Positions 37,868 to 48,975 of a DNA stretch of 64,000 nucleotides are shown here, piece by piece (the stretch's first letter is position 1; each line of letters opens with the position of its first letter). Source of the stretch: Pelargonium tetragonum (taxonomy: Eukaryota; Streptophyta; Magnoliopsida; Geraniales; Geraniaceae); assembly GCA_036897445.1 (NCBI GenBank), contig JAYMTL010000044.1:1-64000 (forward strand). The letters run 5' to 3'. The notes beneath the pieces were generated by a model, which saw only the letters and a program-made list of their open reading frames with translations, was not told the origin of the DNA and did not search any database. Position numbers and translations under genes: made by a program.

Positions 37868-39361
37868 CCTTTGTTAATTACTGCCTTTATAACTATAACA
37901 AAAATAGGAACACTTTTCGACGGCTCGTCTACCCTCTCTTAGAATGACTAACTAGCTCAAACCCGAATCCTTGCGACTTTCCTGCTTAGTTCAGGCTTAG
38001 AGCTATCCCTTCAATCTTTCTCACCTACTGTCTACCGCTTTTACTACAAACTTCAATAGGAATAGGAAACCTAAATAAAAGAGCTGCCGCATCTGACTCT
38101 GTTTACTATTCTTGAGAAACTTGATTCTTTACTTACCAATAAAACCTGAATTCTATTACTTCTACTAAAGGATCCATAGTGGCACCCTATTCAGTTACTT
38201 CCGGTTTCAAATTTCAAAGTAAAGTCTAAGGATTTTCCGCCCTTGTTTATAGGAACCCCTACTCTCTCTATCCAACTAAGGAAAAGAATAAGGGGAAGTT
38301 TATCTAGTTACGAAACTCCCTGAATCTGAAACTTGAAACCTACTCAACTACAAGACGTGAGATTTGACATTCAAAAGGAATTTCAAGAAACGAGAAATTC
38401 GTATTACTTCGGAAAAGGACTTGAGTTAGACTTTTAGGACTCTTATAATTAAGTTTTCCAGGGCTTTCCCTATTTAACTGCTAGCTTGACTTGTTAGAAA
38501 TGAGGCTCCCCGTACTTGTATAAAGAAATTGTCTTTCTATTCCCAACTTGGATTGCTTTTATACAGTCCGGCTTTTTCTTAGTCCTTAAACCGCTCCCTC
38601 GCTAACCTTTTTTGAATAGAAAGATTTTGACTTGCGCTTTACTACTCCTCAACGCTCTGAATAGCTAATAAAAGTTCTACTCGAATACTTGGAAACCTAA
38701 GAAACCCACCTACCCAAAAGCTCTACACCTATTTTCTACTTTTCTACTCTTTAGTCAACTTCTTACTTTCAATAAATAATAAAAAGCGAATAAAGCGTCT
38801 CTTTAAGAGGAATTTCATACACCTTTTTTTAGTACTTTTCCGAAATACTAAAGCATTACCTACTTTTTCTAGAACTGGCTGGGATAATCCCAAAACACTT
38901 TCCGACTTCGAATACCCTTCTTCAGATCTAGACCTGCTTATTTATTAAATGAAAAGCCTGAGCCTTAACTTCTACATTTTTTTATTGATCCCAGTTGGGC
39001 CGACCTACTTAAAAGCCCCCGCTCTATCAAGACCTATTTTCATTACGGGATATCCCAACCTCTTTAAATGGCACAAACCAGCTAATTGAAAACTGGCTAA
39101 TAAAGGAATCCCTTACATAACAATTTTACCGCTTTCAATTAAAAGAAAAAATGACTTTCTGACTTACCTCTTTCACAAAACTTGAAATACCCTGCTTCAT
39201 AAACTTTCTTCTGCATCCCCAACAACCCAACCTTTACGCCCTCTCCAGAACTAGAGCCCCTATTTCCCTTTAGTTGCAACTAGAACTGGGTAAAAACCCG
39301 ACCTAGCTTATAACCTCAACTTATTATGGCTATTCTGTATAACTTCGCCCGCAATCTCACT

Positions 39362-39453
39362 TTTCTTTACGGTAACCCAGTCCCTGAACCTTATTAACAG
39401 ACTTGAGTAGAGTAACACAACACTCTAAAACACAAGTTCTAATTCCATAACCC
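39362..39453 (+). repeat. Module 3, tRNA-like end, inverted partner at 43627-43705
   Basis: The last 24 bases (39430-39453) match the reverse complement of 43627-43650 at 23 positions. The upstream part (CCTTATTAA-type sequence) is also shared, with length changes. The shared end has the form of a tRNA T-arm and acceptor (AGTTCTAATTCC-ATAACCC). The stretch inverted at 43.65 kb resembles a tRNA D-arm. No full cloverleaf can be drawn. Confidence 0.7.
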
Positions 39454-40129
39454 CTAGTTAGAGTGGACTTCATTACAAAAGACCCTGCGAGCTCCATATC
39501 TTTTACAGGAAACTCAGTACTTTCAATAAAAACTAAGGAGAACTCAGATCCTGAAAAGGGCTCCATTTACTATAAATTCTTAGGGTTTCCTCTTAGTTAG
39601 AAATTAGAAGACTTTCCTTGTATTACAGGGATTTTTAGAAGCCCCTACTACCCCTATTCGATATGGCCTCCCTTTTCAATTGAAAATGCCTACTTGTCTG
39701 CCTTGGATCTCTCCCTTTCCCCGTTACTTACCTCCATTCTTGACTCAAACAGGTGCACTTTTTAGTAAACTGACTTGTTTGGAAACTAATAGGATTACCG
39801 CTTTCACTCATAACAGATAACAGGTAATATTTAACCAGAAAAAGCACTAAAATCCGCAACCTTCTATTATAGGATTAGGTATGACTAGGAAATCCCCTTA
39901 TTTACAGAATTGACTTCATCAACCAACCCCATTCTCATTCGAGTAAAAACTTATTGGATACAACTCACATTTTTTTAACTTCAGACTTTTTGACTTAAAC
40001 CCCCTTTTTAGTTTGAGAATGCGTGCTTTTCTTGAGAATATCCACCTATAACGGCTTACCTAACTCTATTAACCCAATCCAAAAGCTAGAAGATACCCGT
40101 GTAAAAACCTATTAATAAAAGCAAACTCC

Positions 40130-40157
40130 TCAAATTTATGAATTTGACCTGTCAAAA
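40130..40157 (+). repeat. 28-bp exact repeat, copy 2
   Basis: Identical to 37618-37645, about 2.5 kb away in the same orientation. The flanks differ apart from a shared AACTC-TC just upstream. Confidence 0.85.
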
Positions 40158-40600
40158 CCCATAAAAAAGAAACTAAAATACCATGTTACTCCCCAGAGTG
40201 CTTAGAATATCGATTCTCTTTAGTTGAGTTAGTAGGGTACTCCTTGTTTAACCTGACAAGCTTTATTTCACACTTGAATTTATCTATTTTCATTTCGATC
40301 GAATTGCCTGCTTTTATTTTATAGGATAGATATATATAGATTCCAACCCTTTGCCAGTTAGGTATATCCAGAAATAGGAGGGGTCAAGAAAGCAATCCTT
40401 GGTTTATAAATCCCCTTCCTTAATCGGTGAAGTAGAACTGGACTAGAAAACCTACCAAAAGCAAATAGGACAAGAAACCCTTTGAATGAATAAATCTCAT
40501 CAAGCAAAACGAGCAGAAACCTAGTAGAATATAAGGAATCCCTAAACTCTTTCTCTAAAATAATACAATCCCATTGACCTAAACCGAGGAGCCCTAGCCG

Positions 40601-41360
40601 AGAAGCAGAGAAGTATGTACGATATAAATAAGGACAGCTACTAATACTGACGTAACGAAAATCATTCCTAAAGCTAAAATAAAACGTTTAGGCATTCAAT
40701 ATAACAGGGCCATATTGCTGCCTAGAGTGTCATTTATCCTCAGTTAAGGTATAGAGTAGGGTTTGATATTTGACGGATTTACCGCCCTTTCGCATTCTAT
40801 TGTGTCTTTACCTTCGGACTGCTTGCTTTTACTGCCTTTTACTACAGATAACAGAAGCATAGATTCACTCTCATTAAATTGTTAATTTGTATATATATAC
40901 CGTGGAAAGCCTTCGAAATAGAAAAGGAATGCTTTAGAGTTTCCCCTAGACTTAGATTATCTCTCCTGCTTAGTTTACTTTACTTTCAGGATAGAGAAAT
41001 AGATAGAATAAGAGAGAAAAAGTAACAAAAAGAGAGAGGTAATGTAATTAAAGCTTCCCTTCCTTCATAGTATAGTCCTTCCCTCTCCTTATAGCGCTAA
41101 TACAATAATGAATACAGTACATTACAATCCTATATTAACCCATAGTATCAATACAATAACTAAGCTAGTACAGCATAGCACTCTCTATAAACCTTAACCT
41201 TAAAGCTACACTAACAAACCTAACTAGTACACATAAGACTAAGACGCTACAAAAACTACAACAAGAAGAGTAAGAAGAAGAAGACATTAGCTCAGAAGAA
41301 AAAGAAAGGTATCGTAGATAAGCAAGTTAACCGGTTAAGACAAAGAAGAATAAAAAGAAT
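40601..41360. repeat. Hinge between opposed arrays
   Basis: This stretch lies where the plus strand changes from C-rich to G-rich. It holds an AT run near 40.89 kb, a purine tract at about 40.99-41.04 kb, the motif GGTAATGTAATTA at 41038-41050, and from about 41.05 kb an inverted copy of the low-complexity family seen at 8.74-10.09 kb. Exact matches to that family include 41274-41292 (with 10053-10071) and 41307-41322 (with 49365-49380). No gene is seen. Confidence 0.6.
41038..41050 (+). repeat. GGTAATGTAATTA motif, copy 2
   Basis: An exact copy, placed at the start of the low-complexity family copy in the hinge. Confidence 0.6.
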
Positions 41361-41944
41361 CTGTATTCCCGTTTTATTAGTTTCTTGGGAAGTGCTTGGG
41401 TTTTAGGTAAAATGAAAAGAGGTATAGAACTCTTGGGTAATTTGCGGGCTTCCTATTCTCAAGGACTCCTTGATAGGTTAGCTAGACAAGTTGTCAAGGG
41501 ATATGTATATAGATAGAAAGTAAGTCAGAAGAGGTTCGTTGGGATTTGAGTTTCCAGGTTGACAGGATTTCCGATTCTTAATTAAGAAGTCAGAGTGAAT
41601 CCATAAAGATAAGGTAAGCAATTTGAAATAGAAAATATATATAGTAAATCCGGTGCTAGTTTAATAGGCAATAATATCTTACTGGGTACCGATGAGATTC
41701 TGAATAGTTCGGTATTATTTACTTGGGTTCCTATTTATGTTATGAGCTTTGATTGGAAATTCTTTCATTAAAGCAGCCACCCAGGGTTCTTGGTTTCCAA
41801 TTCTAAATAAAGTAGCTGTGTAGTAGAAGAATTCAAAGGGTTCTTTAGTATTATCGAGAGCTTTCACAAATTGTAATGGGTTTTACAGAATTTAGTCGGG
41901 CGGGGGCACAAGCTTTTAATGAGGTGTAGAGTTCGGGGTCTAAA

Positions 41945-41990
41945 TAGAAAGTAGAACTTGAATTGTTAGGGTGTTTAGGTTTGTACTAAA
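41945..41990 (-). repeat. Module 1, inverted copy
   Basis: Reverse-complement partner of 36071-36120; see that entry for the shared blocks. Confidence 0.75.
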
Positions 41991-42316
41991 AAAGAGTAGA
42001 GGGTTAGCTCTAAGTTTGGAAGGTTAAGGAATTTTAGTGTACGTTCCCTTGCTTCTAGGTTCTTTCCTTGTAAATGAGTCTAAACCAGACAGGAATTTTC
42101 TATAACTAAGTAGAACTAGCTAGCAGGTTCTTCCTTTGTTGAAATGAATAGAGTTTTGTTGTACTGAGTTTTTTCTTTTTATTGGTTATTGGAAAGGAGA
42201 TAGGTTTCAAAGGGTTCCTTTAAACTGAAGTAAGGTTTTATGGGAATAGCGTATAGGTCTAAGGTAAACTCTAAACCCAGGCTTTCTGGAGCTGCTGAAG
42301 GAATAGATTCTAAGTC

Positions 42317-42368
42317 AAATTCACTGGTGGATTTTTGTTGGTAAGTAGAGACTGCAGTTTCTAAGCGG
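42317..42368 (-). repeat. Module 2, inverted copy
   Basis: Reverse-complement partner of 37815-37867. The exact motif GGTTCTAATC follows in inverted orientation at 42615-42624. Confidence 0.75.
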
Positions 42369-43120
42369 GTTCAATTCTCTTTTTAAAGGTTTACAGGATT
42401 CCAGATACTTCTATCTAAGAAAGTAACTTAAATGAATGCGTTTATGGTAGGGACCTTTTGTAGAAAGATCTCAGTTGTTTCCTCTTGTTAGTTTAAGAAG
42501 CAGAATCCCAGTTTCAGGTTCAAGTAGGAGCAACAAAGGTATGGGGTGGGTCTACGGTAAGTTTTCTAAAGGGGGTGCCTTAAATAGAAGAAAAGTATAA
42601 GCCAATAAAACTGCGATTAGAACCTATGTCTGACTTTGTTAATGTGCTCTGTATTCCGGCGTAAAGAAATTTAAGGAATGCCTAAACTAAAAGTAAAGAA
42701 GTCGACTCTGTAAATGTAAATAAGGATATATCTTTCCTAGGGTTTCCCTCAAAGTGCTTTGGTATTTGAGCTACTTTCTGAATATGAATCCGTAAAGGTT
42801 TCCTTTAGTCTATTAAGTAAGTAAGTGGAGCTGGTGAGTCCTCAATCATTCTCTGAGATTTTCAAATAGATAGAGGGGGTTCCTAAAGTACTTTCGTAAG
42901 TTTTTCGGATAGAGGTAGAGGGTTTTACCGGTTAGTAGGGAGACTCTTTTAAGATAAAGCACTCGTAAAAGCCTAAATAAAAAGTCAGGGAAGTTCTTGC
43001 AAAAAGGCACTAGGAAATTGGTGGTAAATAGATAACCAAACGGCAGATGTTTGAGATTCTGGATAGTAACTTTGGCAGGATCTTGTTTCGTATAGACTCC
43101 CTTTTTTCTTAGATTTGACA

Positions 43121-43133
43121 GGTAATGTAATTA
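43121..43133 (+). repeat. GGTAATGTAATTA motif, copy 3
   Basis: An exact copy, preceded by GATTTGACA, which also precedes copy 4, so copies 3 and 4 belong to one longer diverged repeat with a period of about 1.4 kb. Confidence 0.65.
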
Positions 43134-43626
43134 AGGTAGTTTGCTATTTATAAGAGAGAGAGTTTACCCCTGCGTTAGGGGAGCTTGTCTTTTTGGTATT
43201 CCTCCAATAGATTGAGATGCCTGTTATTGAAATTACTGTAAAAAAGGAAAAGGTAGGTATCGCAGATAATAGAGTAATCCAGGTTTCCTATTATCTATCC
43301 GGGACTGCTTTCTAGGCTAATGCTTCACTAAACAAGTTTTCAGGGAATGTAGAGATAGTCCTAGGGTTAGTCCGTTTCTTGAATGAGTTTTTATGGGTTA
43401 AGTTGAGGAGGGCTGCCTAGTATAACCTATAATAAGGGCAGGGTGTGGGATCAAAACCCTTTTTGAGTGACTGTATTTGACTATTCCGGTTAAATAGGAG
43501 CTATAATTCTAAAGTGAGTTTTGGAGGTTCCGAGTGTCTGTATTCTAGTTTTTTTATCAGTAAAGTAGGTACGAAATTCTGTAGGTTTGAGCTAGTTCCT
43601 AAGTCATTCTAAGGAAGAAGTTTTAT

Positions 43627-43705
43627 GGGTTATGGAATTAGAACCTGTGTCGTATCTATTCTATAGCGTTATATTACTCGGGTTCGGGTCTGGGTTTTAA
43701 TAAGG
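43627..43705 (-). repeat. Module 3, inverted copy, tRNA-like
   Basis: Reverse-complement partner of 39362-39453. On the minus strand it reads like the middle and 3' end of a tRNA (AGTAATATAAC as a D-arm, AGGTTCTAATTCC as a T-arm). The stems do not pair and no anticodon loop fits, so any tRNA origin is inference. Confidence 0.6.
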
Positions 43706-44502
43706 GTCGGGTCAAAGGGAACAACTATAAAGGTTATCCAGTATCAAGAGTTTTCGCAAATGGAAAATCCTTTTACAGGGTTGGGGGACCTAGGCATAAG
43801 CTCTGGATGGGCTGCAGAATTTGGGTGAGAGTATAGGTTGTCAAGTCCCTAAAGTGGGAAGTTTCCGAGTACTCTAATTTTAAAAAAGCAGTAATTTTGG
43901 CACCAACCCTACTTTTTCATTTTCTCTGGGGGCTAGAATTCAGTACTTATAGAGGTAAACTTCCACTTTTGGCTTGTCAGAATTCACCTATGGTAAAAAG
44001 TCTCAAGCCTGTTTTGTATATAGAAAGGGTATTCAATTCCAGAAAATGTAGGATCGCCTTATCTGAAAAATGCTAAAGTTGTATAAAATGCCTCCCAAGC
44101 GGACCCCTTTTGCTCGATTTGAGATAGAAAAAGTAAGAAAACCACATAAATCGATCTCGGAAAGGACCCTTTTATTGAAAGTAATTAGTTTAGGAATTTT
44201 TCTTTGTCCCTTTGTTCTAGCCTGTATTCATTCGTACAAGAGGTTGAGAGTGTAAGGGGTGGTAGGTAACCTGGGATAGTGGCAATAAAGTCTTTTCAAA
44301 AAGACTCAGGGAATGGTGGGCCTAGCTCCGAGAAAGGGGATAAATAATATAGTAGCAATGTGAAAGAGGTCGGATAGGAAAAGCCTAATCGGTAACTAAA
44401 CTAGCAAGAAAGGGTATTCTAGATAATAGACACGATTCGGTTTCGTCCCTAAACTTTTTTGCTTTAGATAGAAATTTCTTAATCAGAGTCGGGATTTGAC
44501 AA

Positions 44503-44515
44503 GGTAATGTAATTA
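44503..44515 (+). repeat. GGTAATGTAATTA motif, copy 4
   Basis: An exact copy, preceded by GATTTGACA as in copy 3. Confidence 0.65.
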
Positions 44516-45829
44516 TAGAGGGAGTTTTCTAGAATTGGAAGGGCTTTATATAAAGATGGCAGATCTTCCTTTTACTGGAAATGGAAGGAATTCTTAAGTA
44601 TATAATTATAAGATACTCTGCTATTTCACAAGTTTTTATAGGTTTCATTGGAGCAAATCAAACTTTCTAAGGAATCTAGGTAACATAAACGGGCCTCTTT
44701 CTTTGGATAGCTTTCTTGCCTCTGACTTCTGGATCTAGTGAATAGCTAAACCCCCTCTAAAGTCTATAAGACTTCTATTCTATAAAGCAAGTCCTTAAAA
44801 AGAAAGAAACATAGTAGAAATCGTCGATAAATAGATCAAAATAGGTGACCCGGTTAAAAGCAGAACTTATTGGAGATTTAGAGGAGGAGGTTTCTAGTTA
44901 AGAGGGTTTTGTTGTACTGAATTTATTGGAAGTTGTTCCCTGTATAAAATGAAAAGAGAGATCTAGAGCTCCTTTTGGGGTAGCTGATTCACTAACACTA
45001 AAACAAGTTAGGGATATCAAGTGGGCTGCGAGGAGACTTAGCGATTCATGAAGTTGGGAGGTAGGTGGATTTCCTAAGTTGAAAGTGAAATTTTACAGTT
45101 ACTGGATATTCGTAATGAAAGTAGGTTTTCTCTGTTTCGTTTACATTTTTTTGGCTTTTATGCCTCTACCATTGGATTAGATTTTCTTAGTCTTAGATCC
45201 AGAGTTTTAATTAAATTAATGAAAAAGAGTGTTAGACTAAAGTAAGGTATTCTTGAGTTTTGTATGCTTAGAATAAGGCCTAGCAAATCAAGAAGTCTCT
45301 AATAAAAATAGAAAGTCTTCCAATTTTGAAGTGCGAGGTAAACAAGAGCCCTTTCAATTGAAAGTCTAAAATCGTGGGGGTACTGTTACTTAATGAAAAG
45401 AGTCCCAAAAGTGCGCAGGTAAGCCCTCGAATTTTATAGTAAATAGAGCCCTTTTTCCAAAGTAGGATCCCAGTTTCTTGAAAGCATTTCTTTTATTAAT
45501 AAATGTCAAATCTAGTGTCTTCCAGAAATTGAGTAGGTTTTTCCAGAAGGTTAGGCGGCTTCATAACTACAAAACCCTTTTCCCGTGAGGATTTGAACTA
45601 GTAGATATAGATTTTCTGGGTGAGAGAGGCTTTTCAAGGCCGGCAAGTCTTTAAGAGGGGCGTCGCTACAGATCTTCTAGGCTTAGGTGTTATTTGACGA
45701 GTACGCAGGTCTAAGTCAACGGTAAGTCAATTTTATAGGGGAGTTGGCTTAGTAAGTAGATTATACTTCCTACTGCAGCTTTGTTAAGGAAGCAAGTAGT
45801 ATAAAAAATAGAACATAAATATACACTAT

Positions 45830-46105
45830 AGGAACAAATTCCTAACCTGTTTGTTATTCTCTATCAGTATCTTAGTCTTAAGAGCTATAAAACCCCTCTT
45901 AGCTAGACTCTGTATCATACCCTGTTTGTTTCTTCATACCTATCTTTCTCTTAGTCTTTACGAGAGCCGCTTTCTTATGAGCCTTAGTCTTTTTACTTCC
46001 CCGGGAACAGCAAGTAGAAACTCCTCCTAGCACCTATCTTTCTTATTAGCTAAAATCGGAAACCTAGAAACATAAGGAACAAGCAACTCTTTACTTTAAT
46101 GCTTA
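45830..46105 (+). repeat. Low-complexity family copy plus array module inside the G-rich array
   Basis: About 45.85-46.02 kb is pyrimidine-rich, against the trend of its surroundings. It resembles the 9.2-9.4 kb unit (CTTAGTCTT-, TTTCTTCATA-type words). The adjoining 46048-46105 resembles 50142-50190 and 10.96-11.01 kb (GGAAACCTAGAAAC, GCAACTCTTTACTTTAATG). Confidence 0.5.
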
Positions 46106-47500
46106 CACCTGCCCTTGAAATCCAGGAATGAAAGTCTATATTTTTTCTTAGATCAGGAAGAAAGATCTTTTGTTAAGCAAATCTTACTAATTTGTACTGG
46201 ATTAGTAGACTCCGGATTCTCTTTTATTCCTTTTACTCTGAAGCTACTTTCCGGACTAAAAACAACTACCTGTTAAAGTTTCTAAAGGGTTTTCTATTAG
46301 TTAGTATAGAAGGCGGGGGTAAGCTTTTTTCTAGAATCAATTTCTAAGCAAAACCTTTTTGTTTAAGAGGAAGAATACTAGTTTGATGTAGTAGTACAAG
46401 GCTCTCTCTTTTGGAAAGACTCAGCGTCTCTGTTTTCTTTTGACTGACTTACTTGACTTCTTTTGGTTTTGTTTTATCTTCTTTGATTAGGTTTATTAGC
46501 AAGAGTAAAGGTAGGGTGGAGGGAGCTTCAAGCGATCCAGGTGGAAATAGAAAGCCTTCTTAATTATACAAGTACGCGCTAAACAAGAGTCTTCTAATCT
46601 CTAACTAGTCAAGCTAATGGGGAATCTTGGTTATGAGAGTCCCAAACAAAAGTATGAAATATACCCTTGATAAAGGAAGGAATTTCTAGTAACTAAACTT
46701 TTTCCAAAGTAATACGAATTTAGTGTCTTCCTGAATTTGAAGTTTAGTATCATAACTAGATAACAAAGGTCTATTAGAGTTTGATTTATTGGGAGAGAGA
46801 GACTTCAAAGGGTTACTCTAAACAAGACAAGGCTGGGCAAGTCCCTATAAACTGAAATGGGTCAATGGATTGGCAAATTCACTTGGGGAAGTTGGGTTGA
46901 AAGGTATAGGTACCGCTTAGATAGGTATAGCGGCTTGGAAAGAGGGGAAGACTAAGATATCAGAAAGGTATCCATCCATAAAGAGTCAGCTAGAGTCTAA
47001 ACTAAGCTTGATTTTTCATAATGAATTGAGGCAGTTCGTTTCATAAAGAAAAGATTTAGGATAGCAAAAGCGAGAAGCTGAGTGTGTCGCCGGTCAAGTC
47101 GTTTGTTTTCAGCTACGAAAGGGGTTTAGTAAACAAATTTGAAAGAGAATAGAGAATAAGGTAGATTTCGGGTAGGGTAGTAGGGAGAATCTTTTAAGAA
47201 AAGGGACTAAGCTAAGGTGGGCATAGCTCCGAAGAAAGGTCAAGCTCTGAGGAAAGGGATCGCAAAAGACATTAGCAAAGGCTGTGAAACGGGTCAAATA
47301 GGTAATAAATCAGTACCTCAACTGCAAACGTTTAGATAGCAATACGGGGATTACGAACTACCACAATTGGCAATAATTGGCATTCTGGATAATGGTTTTG
47401 GCAAGATCTGATTGAATCTGCCTTCCTTTTCTAGTAGAAGGGTTTTCGGACCAGGTTACTTAAGTTTAGGAAGTTCTTTAGTTCTAATTAGGGGCAAGCA

Positions 47501-48590
47501 AAGGAAGAAATCAAAACGTAAAGTAAGCTTTTTTGAAGCTAGGATTTTCCAATCACGATCTAACTCTTATTTAGAATCCGTTAACTAAGCACTAGTTTTA
47601 GCCGAAAAGAGAAGTACTCCCTATATGTATGAGAATCGCTTTAGAGGAAAGAGCATTTTGATAAAATTTTAGGAACTCTATTCTCTGTTAAAATAGCAAA
47701 CCCAGAGTACTCTAAATCGGGTTTTAGGTGTAGGAGACTTCTAAGAGTTCCTCATTTTAAGTATAAAACTCGGGATACTATCAAAGTGTACCTGTAAGAG
47801 TTTTTGCTCTAAGGAAATAGAAATTGGATTCCTTAGTGGGGACTCCTTTGGCAATAAGATTTTTTTATAGTTATTACTAGAGTCAAAGTCTTGCGATATC
47901 TTGCCGGGCCTATTTTCAGACCTTGTAAAAATTTTAAGACTCTAATATTAGAGCACAAGAGAGCTTTTTTTTATCTATATTAGCAGCTAAGTATTTTATT
48001 ATAAAATCTTTAGGAACTTAAAAATGACGAGTATAGTGATATCCATTAATTCAATTTCTTGCCGTAAAATTTCTCAAGGACCTGGACTTTATATTATAAA
48101 TAAAGAAATTTTTTATATAATCGACCTTTGGACCAAAGAATCTTCTCTAAAGCGAGCACTAGACTCCTGGAAATTCTCTCTATTATCTTTTTTTTAATCT
48201 CAGTGCAGAAATTGAACCTTTTCTACTTTTAACTTAATTAAATTAAGGAACCCCTAACTAAAAAATTTCACTTCCCAACGCCATGAAATCCAAAATTATT
48301 TAAGGGTTTTCAATTACGGGCTTATTGGGAATAGTGTACAATGCTCGTATACTTTACTTGTACTTGAGTTACCGGAATGTTAACAAAATTTCCAATGGAT
48401 TCATAGACATGTCAGGTAAGAAAGCGCCCATGAAGCTTTAGGTTTGGGGCAGTTAAAGTCGTATCGGGTTTATCATGCTAGATAGTATTCATATAGCTTC
48501 AGAGAAAGTAAAAGGACGTCTCTCTATCTTTCCAAGGCACTATCCTCTATAGCGATAAACAAATAGTACAATGAAGAATATACCTTAAAA
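47501..48590. other. Unassigned spacer
   Basis: Nothing recognisable. No frame of 60 or more codons lies fully inside it. Confidence 0.5.
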
Positions 48591-48975
48591 AGAACAACTA
48601 ACTAACCTATCCATTACCTATTATACTCTCTGACATAACTCCTTAATAAATAGGAATACAAACTACACTAGCTAGAATCCCCAGGTTACCCTACCTTATA
48701 GGGATAGCCCTTACTAAAGCTTCTGTGCCCCCCTCTCTTGCTACTTGCTAATAAAACTAAATACAAATAAAAGAAGTAAGTAACAAAGAATAGAAATAAA
48801 GAAGATAAAACAAACTAAAACAAAAAAGACTATAATTAAGGTAGCTCCCTCTTGCTTCCCTTAAAAGTCTAGCCACCCCTCCTCTTGTTAATATTAATAC
48901 TAGGATACAGAATAGAATAGAAAATACAAAGAGAAAGAGAAGAAAATAAATACATAAAACGTCAAATAAGAGAAT
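48591..48975 (+). repeat. Diverged tandem pair of C-rich/A-rich units
   Basis: Two units, 48719-48840 and 48843-48970, each run from an AGCT-start C/T-rich block into a long A-rich, C-poor block (AATACAAA, AGAAATAAAGAAG). A third unit lies at 50508-50590, sharing AATACAAATAAAAG exactly with the first. The preceding 48591-48715 resembles the reverse complement of 9.53-9.69 kb (GGTTACCCTA and nearby words). Confidence 0.6.

Larger units (their letters stand above)
34741..40600 (+). repeat. C-rich array of diverged repeat modules
   Basis: Over about 5.9 kb the plus strand is strongly C-over-G; for example 35101-35160 has 18 C and 4 G. Modules recur within it. 35210-35445 resembles 36443-36609, with 27 of 28 matching bases at 35418-35445 and 36582-36609. 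Blocks near 35.04, 35.66 and 36.77 kb share CCCTGTTTCGT-type sequence. 36116-36190 resembles 38050-38120, and blocks near 36.86 and 38.30 kb share TATCTAGTTA-GAAACTCCCT. The same modules occur inverted in 41.4-47.5 kb. A 124-codon frame at 35373-35747 lies in the low-complexity stretch and has no recognisable domain. There is no sign of transposase, reverse transcriptase or terminal repeats. Confidence 0.7.
41361..47500 (-). repeat. G-rich array, modules inverted relative to 34.7-40.6 kb
   Basis: The plus strand is G-over-C here; for example 43381-43440 has 18 G and 6 C. Modules 1, 2 and 3 of the C-rich array recur as reverse complements at 41945-41990, 42317-42368 and 43627-43705. Their order along the plus strand is the same as in the C-rich array although each is inverted. 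The two arrays are therefore not one simple palindrome but sets of units laid in opposite orientation. Two GGTAATGTAATTA motifs lie within it. Short frames of 61-62 codons here have no recognisable product. Confidence 0.7.

Noticed and set aside
45580-45640. Minus-strand T-arm-like GGATTTGAAC
   Set aside because: No T-stem pairing beyond the first pair, and no valid anticodon loop.
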